A stretch of 64,000 nucleotides of DNA from Bifidobacterium goeldii. GTDB taxonomy: Bacteria > Actinomycetota > Actinomycetes > Actinomycetales > Bifidobacteriaceae. How positions within the stretch are numbered: the stretch's first letter is position 1; every line of letters begins with the position of its first letter. Below are positions 45,989-54,242 of the stretch, piece by piece. The stretch lies in assembly GCF_003951095.1 (NCBI RefSeq), contig NZ_QXGL01000001.1:620001-684000 (forward strand), given 5' to 3'. The translations under genes and the position numbers were made by a program. A model generated the notes under the pieces. The model searched no databases. It was not told where the DNA came from and was given only the letters and a program-made list of their open reading frames with translations.

Positions 45989-47188
45989 ATGGCAAAAGCG
46001 TTACTTCTGGAGAACATTCATCCCTTCGCCGCGCAATCGCTGCGCGATCATGGCTTCGAGGTCGAAACCATGCAGGGCGCGCTTGGCGAGGACGAACTCA
46101 TCCGCGCCCTTGATGGCGTGGACCTGCTTGGAGTGCGATCCAAGACGAGCGTGACCGCGGCAGTGATTGATGCATGCCCATGGCTGACTGCCGTGGGATG
46201 CTTCTGCATTGGTACTAATCAGGTTGATCTTAACTATGCGGGCAAAAAAGGTATTGCCGTGTTCAATGCCCCATATTCCAACACGCGTTCCGTGGTCGAA
46301 CTGGTGATTTGCGACATTATCTGCTTGATGCGTCGTATTCCGGCGCATACACATCACATGCGTCACGGCTTATGGGATAAGTCTGCCTCGGGTTCGCATG
46401 AGGTGCGTGGCAAAACGCTGGGCATTATTGGTTACGGCAATATTGGCTCTCAGCTGTCTGTGCTTGCTGAAGCATTAGGCATGCGCGTGGTGTTTTACGA
46501 CATTGAAGAAAAGTTGGCAATGGGTAATGCACACCGTTGCGAAACGCTCAACGAGCTGTTGGAACAGTCTGATGCAGTGACGTTGCATGTTGATGGCCGC
46601 AAGTCTAATACTGGCTTCTTTGGCGAGGATCAGTTCGAGCATATGAAGCAGAACGCGATTTTCATTAACCTATCGCGTGGTTTTGTTGCTGATCTTGATG
46701 CGCTGAAGCGTCATCTTGATTCTGGTCATTTGTCTGGCGCTGCGGTTGACGTGTTCCCGGTTGAGCCGAAGAAGGTTGGCGATCCGTTCCATACGGAGCT
46801 TGCTAATGAGGACAATATGATTCTCACTCCGCATATTGGTGGTTCCACGCTGGAAGCTCAGGAGTCGATCGGTCATTTTGTGTCACAGCGTCTTGAAGAT
46901 TATTGGAGCAAGGGTTCCACGATGCTGTCGGTGAATATGCCGCAGCTCACGCTTGGCCCTTGCAAGGGAGCAGCTCGCATCGCTCACCTGCATGCAAATC
47001 TGCCTGGTGTGCTTGCTCGTGTGAATCATGTGCTGGGCGAGCGAAACATTAACATTGCTGCACAGTCTCTTGGCACTGAAGGCGAATTGGGTTATGTGGT
47101 GACTGATGTGTCGCAAAAGCCTGATCAGGAAACGCTCGATGCATTGAGCCATATTGAAGGCACAATTCGTATGCGCGTGATTAGCTGA
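45989..47188 (+). CDS. serA: D-3-phosphoglycerate dehydrogenase
   Basis: SerA oxidises 3-phosphoglycerate to 3-phosphohydroxypyruvate, the first step of serine synthesis. The 399-residue protein has the NAD loop GKTLGIIGYGNIGSQLSVLAEALG, NLSRGFVADLDALKRHL, and HIGGSTLEAQESIG with the catalytic His, followed by a C-terminal ACT domain (GVLARVNHVLGERNINIAAQ) that would bind serine for feedback control. The ATG at 45989 has AAGGTGG seven bases before it. It may be co-transcribed with the HelD-like gene. Confidence 0.95.
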   Translation: MAKALLLENIHPFAAQSLRDHGFEVETMQGALGEDELIRALDGVDLLGVRSKTSVTAAVIDACPWLTAVGCFCIGTNQVDLNYAGKKGIAVFNAPYSNTRSVVELVICDIICLMRRIPAHTHHMRHGLWDKSASGSHEVRGKTLGIIGYGNIGSQLSVLAEALGMRVVFYDIEEKLAMGNAHRCETLNELLEQSDAVTLHVDGRKSNTGFFGEDQFEHMKQNAIFINLSRGFVADLDALKRHLDSGHLSGAAVDVFPVEPKKVGDPFHTELANEDNMILTPHIGGSTLEAQESIGHFVSQRLEDYWSKGSTMLSVNMPQLTLGPCKGAARIAHLHANLPGVLARVNHVLGERNINIAAQSLGTEGELGYVVTDVSQKPDQETLDALSHIEGTIRMRVIS

Positions 47189-47258
47189 TAGCGATGCTGG
47201 TTGCTTGCAGCCGAGTTGTACGCGCGCAAAGGGTACAAGACAAAGCTAGCGATTCGTA

Positions 47259-47300
47259 GCAAGTGGGGGTGTGACCGTGTTGAGTCACACCCCCACTTGC
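47259..47300. terminator. Strong hairpin between serA and nrdR
   Basis: GCAAGTGGGGGTGTGAC and GTCACACCCCCACTTGC form a perfect 17-bp stem with an eight-base loop. No T run follows. It lies in the 177-base convergent gap, which otherwise shows nothing recognisable. Confidence 0.75.
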
Positions 47301-47365
47301 ATGATGTAATACATGCGCGCGTCTATGTGCAGCACATACACGCGTGGCACATGCAGCAGTGTCCT

Positions 47366-47830
47366 TTACGCCTGTTTATCTGCAGCCTTCTCCTTGCGCA
47401 GTTCATCGATAGCACGCTGGAAGTCTTCTAAACCATCGAAATTCTGGTACACGCTAGCAAATCGCAGGTAGGCAACCTCATCCAGATCGCGAAGCGGCTC
47501 GAGGATTGCTTTACCGACATCGTCAGAATCAACTTCAGCTAAGCCACGAGAACGCAGATCTTCTTCAACGCATTGGCCGAGTTTCTTCAAATCATCCTCA
47601 TCGATCGGCCTACCTTGGCAGGCTTTACGCACACCAGAGATTACTTTCTTACGGTCAAATGGCTCAACATTGCCGGAGCGTTTACGCACCAGAAGCATGG
47701 TGCTTTCTACAGTCGTAAACCGCTTGTGGCAAGTCTGGCATACCCTACGACGACGAATAGAGTACCCATCATCACTAATTCGTGTATCGATAACCTTCGT
47801 ATCGGCGTTCTGACAATAAGGACAATGCAT
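47366..47830 (-). CDS. nrdR: Ribonucleotide reductase repressor NrdR
   Basis: NrdR is a zinc-finger, ATP-cone repressor of ribonucleotide reductase genes. The 154-residue protein starts [17 protein letters not shown] and has the second zinc pair in [16 protein letters not shown], then the ATP cone with [20 protein letters not shown]. The ATG at 47830 begins the conserved MxCPxC motif, so the longer frame is not used. It follows the LysM gene on the same strand after 57 bases. No clear NrdR box was found in the window. Confidence 0.95.
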   Translation of the reverse strand: MHCPYCQNADTKVIDTRISDDGYSIRRRRVCQTCHKRFTTVESTMLLVRKRSGNVEPFDRKKVISGVRKACQGRPIDEDDLKKLGQCVEEDLRSRGLAEVDSDDVGKAILEPLRDLDEVAYLRFASVYQNFDGLEDFQRAIDELRKEKAADKQA

Positions 47831-47887
47831 GACCTCAGAATAGCGTACCGCCTGACAAAACAAGGTCATGCGTCACCTCTTCAGTGT

Positions 47888-48385
47888 TTATTCCACTGGC
47901 ACAATGATCTTTTGCCCAGCATGCAACGTCATATCATCAAGCCCATTCATGGCGATCAAATCATCTACCGTATCGCGAACATCACCACCTTTCGGCGTAA
48001 TATCTTCCGCATACGACCACAACGTATCCCCCGGCTGCACGATATAGCTCATCGTGCTCGTCTGTACAGCAGAACGAGCTTGAACCGGACCAAACACAAG
48101 CACAGCAATACTAATCAACACCGCAACGAAAAACGCTAATGGCCAACGCGTACTACTCACCGTGCGGCGATTGCCTGTGCGTGACAAAGAATGCCGATTG
48201 CGCTGATGGCAAGCTCCATCAAGCGTTACTCCCCCAATTGACTTCTTGCTATGCGTTACAGCATATGTGCCGCTTCGGCTGTTCCTTTGATCCACGTGAA
48301 TATATGCATGAGAGCGCACAACCCGAGGAGCGGCTTGATCGCCTGTATGAATACCAGACATCATCGTCGGTGCCATATACGCCAT
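47888..48385 (-). CDS. LysM-domain membrane protein, divergent from lexA
   Basis: This 165-residue protein has a basic, cytoplasmic N-terminal region (1-80), one membrane segment at residues 81-100 (WPLAFFVAVLISIAVLVFGP), and an extracytoplasmic LysM domain at about 113-163 (YIVQPGDTLWSYAEDI...LIAMNGLDDMTLHAGQKIIVPVE) that binds peptidoglycan. It is transcribed away from lexA, with LexA boxes in the shared region. This is the arrangement of yneA, the SOS-induced division inhibitor of Bacillus, and of its actinobacterial counterparts. A role in halting division after DNA damage is inferred from position and domain, not sequence identity. nrdR follows on the same strand. Confidence 0.8.
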   Translation of the reverse strand: MAYMAPTMMSGIHTGDQAAPRVVRSHAYIHVDQRNSRSGTYAVTHSKKSIGGVTLDGACHQRNRHSLSRTGNRRTVSSTRWPLAFFVAVLISIAVLVFGPVQARSAVQTSTMSYIVQPGDTLWSYAEDITPKGGDVRDTVDDLIAMNGLDDMTLHAGQKIIVPVE

Positions 48386-48401
48386 AATTCCACCACCTTC
48401 T

Positions 48402-48415
48402 CGAACAAAAGTTCT
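48402..48415. promoter_or_regulatory. LexA (SOS) box 1
   Basis: CGAACAAAAGTTCT matches the actinobacterial and Gram-positive LexA consensus CGAAC-N4-GTTCG at nine of the ten fixed positions. It lies 17 bases before the LysM gene start, so it should control that gene. Confidence 0.85.
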
Positions 48416-48417
48416 AT

Positions 48418-48431
48418 CGAACAGGTGTTCT
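48418..48431. promoter_or_regulatory. LexA (SOS) box 2
   Basis: CGAACAGGTGTTCT is a second near-consensus LexA box two bases from the first, so the two can be bound side by side. Confidence 0.85.
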
Positions 48432-48437
48432 GATTAT

Positions 48438-48485
48438 GGCACATCTGTTCGACTTGTGCAACACGCTGTGTCGAACAGATGTTTG
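48438..48485. promoter_or_regulatory. LexA box pair in a 13-bp inverted repeat
   Basis: ACATCTGTTCGAC (48441-48453) and GTCGAACAGATGT (48470-48482) form a perfect 13-bp inverted repeat 16 bases apart. The right copy gives CGAACAGATGTTTG (48472-48485) and the left copy gives CGAACAGATGTGCC on the minus strand; each has a perfect left half and a degenerate right half. The right box ends 53 bases before the lexA start, fitting LexA autoregulation. Confidence 0.7.
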
Positions 48486-48538
48486 ATTTCACGTGATGTT
48501 CACGTTATGCTGGATGCATCATACGAAAGGAGCCCAGC

Positions 48539-49249
48539 GTGAGCACCATACCCTTCGAACCGAAGCAGGCTGCCAGCCGTCAGGGCCGGCCTACACTCAC
48601 TGACCGGCAGCGCAAGGTCCTTGATGCTATTCGTGACCACGTTACGCAGCAGGGCTTTGTTCCATCTTTTCGTGAGATTGGCGAAGCAGCTGGGTTAAAA
48701 AGTCCTTCTTCTGTTAAACATCAGCTTCAAGCATTGGCAGAAAAAGGCTATATTCGCATGAACGCCAATAAAGGGCGTGCTATTGAGCTTATTGATGATC
48801 TTCCTCGGGAGAGCACACAGGTTGCCACTGTGTTGCCATTCCCCACGAGTAGTGAATCCAGCGAATCAATTCAGGAATCGCGGGATGTGCCGCTGGTCGG
48901 TCGTATTGCCGCTGGTGTGCCTATTACGGCTGAACAGCATGTTGATGATGTGATGCGTTTGCCGGAGCGGCTTACTGGCACTGGTAATTTGTTCATGCTG
49001 GAAGTGCATGGTGATTCAATGGTGGATGCTGCGATCTGCGATGGTGATTATGTCGTAGTTCGTGAACAGCATTCTGCAGTGAATGGCGATATTGTTGCAG
49101 CACTACTTGGCGATGAAGCTACTGTGAAGACTTTCCGTAAGGAAAATGGGCATGTGTGGCTTATTCCTCACAATCCTGCTTACTCTCCTATTGATGGCAC
49201 GCACGCGCAGATTATGGGTCGTGTAGTTACAGTATTGCGAAAGCTGTGA
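48539..49249 (+). CDS. lexA: LexA repressor
   Basis: LexA represses the SOS genes and cleaves itself when RecA is activated by DNA damage. The 236-residue protein has a winged helix (LTDRQRKVLDAIRDHV, FVPSFREIGEAAGLKSPSSVKHQL), the cleavage site Ala125-Gly126 in GRIAAGVPI, and the catalytic Ser160 (HGDSMVDA) and Lys197 (DEATVKTF). The GTG start is preceded by AAAGGAG. A long low-complexity Ser/Glu linker (about 103-115) joins the two domains. Confidence 0.97.
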   Translation: MSTIPFEPKQAASRQGRPTLTDRQRKVLDAIRDHVTQQGFVPSFREIGEAAGLKSPSSVKHQLQALAEKGYIRMNANKGRAIELIDDLPRESTQVATVLPFPTSSESSESIQESRDVPLVGRIAAGVPITAEQHVDDVMRLPERLTGTGNLFMLEVHGDSMVDAAICDGDYVVVREQHSAVNGDIVAALLGDEATVKTFRKENGHVWLIPHNPAYSPIDGTHAQIMGRVVTVLRKL

Positions 49250-49260
49250 TCAACGTCGCT

Positions 49261-49303
49261 TGATCGTTGTGTTGCTGAGGCATACTCAGCAACACAACGA
49301 TCA
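49261..49303. terminator. Perfect 19-bp hairpin between lexA and CDF exporter
   Basis: TGATCGTTGTGTTGCTGAG and CTCAGCAACACAACGATCA flank a five-base loop, GCATA. The stem fills almost the whole 55-base gap between two convergent genes and should terminate both. Confidence 0.85.
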
Positions 49304-49304
49304 G

Positions 49305-50252
49305 TTACATTTCTAATTGTTCTGGTTGAGTTTGTTCATACCCTTCTGGTTCAAGTTGGAATGTGGTGTGTGGCACTGATACTGGGAAGTGTTCTCTCAA
49401 GCAGTCTTGTAATTGGGCGAGCACTTCACCTGCTTGTTCCATGGTGATGGTGCGGTCTACAACTACGTGTGCCATGAGTATTGGCATGCCGGTGGATACG
49501 GTACTGGCGTGTAGATCATGGACGGCGATAACGTGTGGTACTTGTTCCATGTGGGCGCGTACTTCGGTGAGGTCAAGGCCTTCTGGTGTTTCTTCGAGGA
49601 GTACGCGTACGGCATTGCGTAAGAGTAGCACTGCTCGCGGGATCATCATGAGTGCGATGATGCCGCCGGCAACTGCATCGAATCCTGCCCATCCGGTGCT
49701 CATCATCACGAGTGCGGATATCACGACAGCTACTGATCCGAGCGCATCGTTCATGACTTCGAGGAATGCGGCTTTCATGTTCATGTTGTCGGATCGTTGG
49801 CCAACGAGTGCAAAGAGGGAGCCGAGGTTGGCTGCGAGTCCGAGTAGGCCGAAGAACAGTAGTAGGTTGATGTCTTGTACGGCGTCTGGTGATTTGCCGA
49901 AGAGGCGCATGGCTGCTTCGACGAGTGCATATATGCCGACGATGAGTAGTGCTAGTGCTCCGCATGCGGCTGTGAGTACTTCTAGACGCGCCCATCCCCA
50001 GGTTCGTTTGGTGCTGGGTTTGCGTTGCATGAGTATGGCGGTGATTGTGGAGGCTATGAGTACTGACATGTCGGTAAGCATGTGGCCTGCATCGACGAGC
50101 AATGCTAGTGAGCCGGTGATGATTGCGCCAATGACTTCCGCTACGAATACGCTTCCTGTCATGATGAGGGTAATCGCCAGTCGGCGTTGATGCGAGCGAG
50201 CATCTGCACCGGATTGCATAGCAGTGGATGCTGCTGCATGGTCATGACTCAT
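49305..50252 (-). CDS. Cation diffusion facilitator, zinc-type metal exporter
   Basis: This 315-residue inner-membrane protein has six hydrophobic segments and a cytoplasmic C-terminal domain, as in CDF proteins that export zinc, cobalt or similar ions in exchange for protons. The metal-site residues are seen in LLVDAGHMLTD (HxxxD) and LEVMNDALGS. A His/Asp start (MSHDHAA) is also typical. The C-terminal domain has VHDLHAST. The likely metal is zinc. A Zur-like sequence lies about 36-50 bases upstream. Confidence 0.9.
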   Translation of the reverse strand: MSHDHAAASTAMQSGADARSHQRRLAITLIMTGSVFVAEVIGAIITGSLALLVDAGHMLTDMSVLIASTITAILMQRKPSTKRTWGWARLEVLTAACGALALLIVGIYALVEAAMRLFGKSPDAVQDINLLLFFGLLGLAANLGSLFALVGQRSDNMNMKAAFLEVMNDALGSVAVVISALVMMSTGWAGFDAVAGGIIALMMIPRAVLLLRNAVRVLLEETPEGLDLTEVRAHMEQVPHVIAVHDLHASTVSTGMPILMAHVVVDRTITMEQAGEVLAQLQDCLREHFPVSVPHTTFQLEPEGYEQTQPEQLEM

Positions 50253-50287
50253 TGGTGTCTCATTTCATGTATCGGTGAGATTGCTTC

Positions 50288-50302
50288 TCACAATCATTCT
50301 CA
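50288..50302 (-). promoter_or_regulatory. Zur/Fur-like sequence upstream of the CDF exporter
   Basis: On the minus strand the site reads TGAGAATGATTGTGA. The left half fits the Zur/Fur palindrome TGAxAATxATTxTCA; the right half matches less well (ATTGTGA). It lies 36-50 bases before the exporter start. Regulation by a metal sensor is a hypothesis. Confidence 0.35.
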
Positions 50303-50318
50303 TTAGTCCATAAACGAC

Positions 50319-50345
50319 GAAACCCCGGCCTATAAGCCGGGGTTT
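50319..50345. terminator. Terminator-like hairpin upstream of CDF gene
   Basis: AAACCCCGGC and GCCGGGGTTT form a 10-bp stem around a six-base loop. On the minus strand it is followed by CGTCGTTT. It is the last of a series of hairpins downstream of ldh and isolates the CDF promoter. Confidence 0.7.
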
Positions 50346-50602
50346 ACATCATAATTCCGTGGGTATCAACCACAATCAACCAATACCCACGAATATTTGA
50401 TTGATGTGTGCGAAAAACCGCCGTCTGAGACCGAAGGCGCACGAAGGTGCGTCGAGCGTCGAAGAAAGGCGGTTTACGCTCCATCAATCACAGCAATTTT
50501 GCAGGGTGACGCGTGCGTCCGCAAGGCGCACCGAGGGAAGTCGCACGAAGGTGCGTCGACCGAGGAGCAACGCAGCGGACGCTCCGTCACCCTGCAAAAT
50601 TG
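50346..50602. repeat. Chain of long hairpins downstream of ldh sharing an internal element
   Basis: The 350-base gap between ldh and the CDF gene holds no gene. Besides the stem at 50319-50345 it contains CGTGGGTAT/ATACCCACG (50358-50391) and two long hairpins. The first pairs TTGATG (50401-50406) with CATCAA (50482-50487) and AAACCGCC with GGCGGTTT. The second pairs CAATTTTGCAGGGTGACG (50494-50511) perfectly with CGTCACCCTGCAAAATTG (50585-50602), which abuts the ldh stop codon, and then GCGTCCGC with GCGGACGC. Both contain GCACGAAGGTGCGTCGA in the apical part (about 50440-50456 and 50543-50559). Confidence 0.75.
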
Positions 50603-51673
<1,071 letters not shown>

Positions 51674-51833
51674 CTATGCCGCACTATTATTACTAAGCAC
51701 GGCGTTTCCAACGTTGTTAGCGCTCACAGACTATGCTGTATAGTCACCGCAAGAGTGACGCAGCTCACACGTGAAATCACCAATGGTCATCACTCCTGCC
51801 AGTCATCGAACCTACCAAGAGTGAGGCTGACTA

Positions 51834-53372
51834 TTAGTCAATAGCCTGGTCCACTACTTGTGCTGCCAATCGACTATCAACGTTGGCTTCAACCCATACG
51901 CCGTCGTCACGCCAATCGACTGAATCAACACTGCCATACTCACGAATACGTGATAATAGTGCGCCAGCCGAATACGGCAGCAGCGCAGAAACATGCACGC
52001 CAGGAAGTGGCAGCATCGCTTCAATAGCATCACGCAGTTCATCAAGCCCTTCGCCGGTATAGGCGGAGACAAGATGCGATTGCGGCTCCAGTGAAGTCAG
52101 TCGTTCACGTGTTGCCTGATCAATGCGGTCGATTTTATTGAACACCAGTACACGCGGAATTTCTGCAGTGCCCTCAATGTCAGCCAGCACATCGTTGACT
52201 GCATCAATTTGCGAGAATGGGTCAGGGTGAGAACCATCAACAACATGCAGGATGATGTCAGCTTCCGCTACTTCTTCCAACGTGGATTTAAACGCTTCAA
52301 CGAGTTGTGTTGGCAGTTGGCGAACAAAACCAACGGTATCAACATACGCATAGAAGCGCCCGTCATGCGATTTTGCACGGCGCACAGCAGTGTCAAGCGT
52401 GGCAAACAGTGCGTTCTCAACAAGCTCACTAGAGCCTGTCAACCGATTCGTCAACGATGATTTGCCAGCATTCGTATACCCGACTACGGCAACCGTTGGC
52501 AGGCCGAACCGTTTGCGAGCGCCTCGTTTGACTTCACGAGCAGGAGCCATTTCGCGGATTTGGCGGCGTAATCGTGCAATTCGGGAGCGAATGACACGAC
52601 GGTCCATTTCGATTTTTGTTTCGCCAGGGCCTCGCGAACCGATGCCAGCGTCTGCGCCGGCTGCACGGCCACCTGCCTGACGTGATAGTGAACCGCCCCA
52701 ACCACGCAAACGCGGCAGCATGTATTCCAATTGTGCGAGTTCAACTTGCGCTTTGCCTTCACGCGAAGTCGCGTGCTGAGCAAAAATGTCGAGGATTACC
52801 GCGGTGCGATCAACTACTTTGACTTTCGTAGCGTCTTCGAGAGCACGGCGTTGGCTTGGTGGTAGATCATCGTTGACGATAATTGTATCGGCTTCCTCAC
52901 GCTCTACGATTTGCGCGATTTCGCGCGCTTTACCGGAGCCTACATATGTGGCAGCGTCTGGTCGAAGTCGATGTTGCAGTAGTCCGTCGCATACGACAGC
53001 GCCCGCAGTTTGTGCAAGGGCTGCCAGCTCACGGAGCGACTCTTCTGCTTGTGCGGCGGTAGTTTCAGCACTCGACCACACGCCGACGAGCACTACGCGT
53101 TCAAGACGTACTTTACGATATTCAACTTCGGTAACATCTTGTAATTCGCCAAGGCCAGCTACATGCTTTAACGCGTTACGTGATTCGCGTTCTTCCCAGA
53201 TTTCGTCTGACCGTTCGCCAACTCCTACGCCGTGATCATGCTCGTCAAGCAGCACGTCGGATTGGTCAGCGAGTACGCCGCCCTGTTCCAACTCCCCCTC
53301 TTGGCTGGCGGACCGTTCTTGCACGGTCGTTTCTTCAGTGGACCGTCGACGGCTCTGATCGATCAATGGCAC
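51834..53372 (-). CDS. hflX: Ribosome-associated GTPase HflX
   Basis: HflX binds the ribosome and splits or rescues stalled 70S particles. The 512-residue protein has the HflX N-terminal domain (VVCDGLLQHRLRPDAATYVGSGKAREIA), the glycine-rich linker RGWGGSLSRQAGGRAAGADAG-type stretch with GSRGPGETKIEMDRR, then the GTPase G1 loop GYTNAGKSSLTNRL, G3 DTVGFVRQLP, and G4 NKIDRID. Start is GTG 53372 with AAGCGAGAG close before it; TTG three codons on is an alternative. It is divergent from the RsmC-like gene. Confidence 0.93.
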   Translation of the reverse strand: MPLIDQSRRRSTEETTVQERSASQEGELEQGGVLADQSDVLLDEHDHGVGVGERSDEIWEERESRNALKHVAGLGELQDVTEVEYRKVRLERVVLVGVWSSAETTAAQAEESLRELAALAQTAGAVVCDGLLQHRLRPDAATYVGSGKAREIAQIVEREEADTIIVNDDLPPSQRRALEDATKVKVVDRTAVILDIFAQHATSREGKAQVELAQLEYMLPRLRGWGGSLSRQAGGRAAGADAGIGSRGPGETKIEMDRRVIRSRIARLRRQIREMAPAREVKRGARKRFGLPTVAVVGYTNAGKSSLTNRLTGSSELVENALFATLDTAVRRAKSHDGRFYAYVDTVGFVRQLPTQLVEAFKSTLEEVAEADIILHVVDGSHPDPFSQIDAVNDVLADIEGTAEIPRVLVFNKIDRIDQATRERLTSLEPQSHLVSAYTGEGLDELRDAIEAMLPLPGVHVSALLPYSAGALLSRIREYGSVDSVDWRDDGVWVEANVDSRLAAQVVDQAID

Positions 53373-53446
53373 CTCTCGCTTGACTCACGATTGAACTATG
53401 GTGGTTCCTATTATCATCGTGTTGGACGACAGGCATATCAGGGTAT

Positions 53447-53456
53447 CTGTATACAG
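53447..53456. promoter_or_regulatory. CTGTATACAG palindrome in the hflX divergent region
   Basis: CTGTATACAG is a perfect 10-bp palindrome 18 bases before the RsmC-like start. It may be an operator for that gene, but no regulator is known. Confidence 0.25.
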
Positions 53457-53473
53457 GGCATATAAGGAGAGGC

Positions 53474-54130
53474 ATGGTCGAACAGTATTTTTCTGCCGAA
53501 CCCGCGTCTGAGGACGTTCGCCGTTCGCTGAACGTGAGTGTGCAAGGTCATGACGTACAGGTTGAAACGTCGAACGGCGTGTTTTCTGGATCTCGTGTTG
53601 ATCTGGGCACGTCGGTGCTGCTGCGCGAAGTGCCGGACGCTCCTGAAACGGGCGCACTCTTGGATTTGGGGTGCGGTTGGGGTCCGATTACGTTGGCGTT
53701 ATCTCTCGCCTCGCCTCATGCCGATGTGTGGTCAGTGGATGTGAACACGCGTGCACTCGAGTTAACTGCTGAGAATGCGAAGCGTAATGGCTGCACTAAT
53801 GTTCATGTCACCGCTTGCAATGAAGATGGCAAGCCGCTTGCCACGCAGCCTGCCGGCGTTTGCGAATCAATGCCGGATGATCTGGTGTTTGATGCTATTT
53901 GGTCGAATCCGCCTATTCGTATTGGTAAAGACGCGTTGCACACGTTATTGATGGCGTGGCTGCCGCGACTGAAGCCTGCTGGCGGTGTTGCCTATTTAGT
54001 CGTGCAGAAGAATCTTGGCGCCGATTCCTTGGTTCCGTGGCTGGCGAGTGCGCTTGGCGACGACTATGAGGTGTCCAAGTATCATTCTGCAAAGGGTTAT
54101 CGTGTTATCGAAGTGGTGAGGAACGCGTAA
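53474..54130 (+). CDS. RsmC-like class I SAM-dependent methyltransferase
   Basis: This 218-residue protein matches the C-terminal methyltransferase module of the small-subunit guanine-N2 methyltransferases. It has the SAM loop ALLDLGCGWGPITLALSL, an acidic end VWSVDVNTRALEL and the catalytic NPPI motif in IWSNPPIRIGKDALH. The N-terminal half of E. coli RsmC is missing, as in many Gram-positive homologues. Its likely target is a guanine of 16S or 23S rRNA. AAGGAGAGG lies before the ATG. It is divergent from hflX. Confidence 0.87.
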   Translation: MVEQYFSAEPASEDVRRSLNVSVQGHDVQVETSNGVFSGSRVDLGTSVLLREVPDAPETGALLDLGCGWGPITLALSLASPHADVWSVDVNTRALELTAENAKRNGCTNVHVTACNEDGKPLATQPAGVCESMPDDLVFDAIWSNPPIRIGKDALHTLLMAWLPRLKPAGGVAYLVVQKNLGADSLVPWLASALGDDYEVSKYHSAKGYRVIEVVRNA

Positions 54131-54242
54131 CCGCATAGTCTTTCGCTCACGCCAGTAGGCCAGCACACCGTAGTTGGTAAGGTCAACCTGTACGTTCAAC
54201 CGTAGGTTCAGTCTGTAAGGTCACAGTAGGAACAAGTCATTG

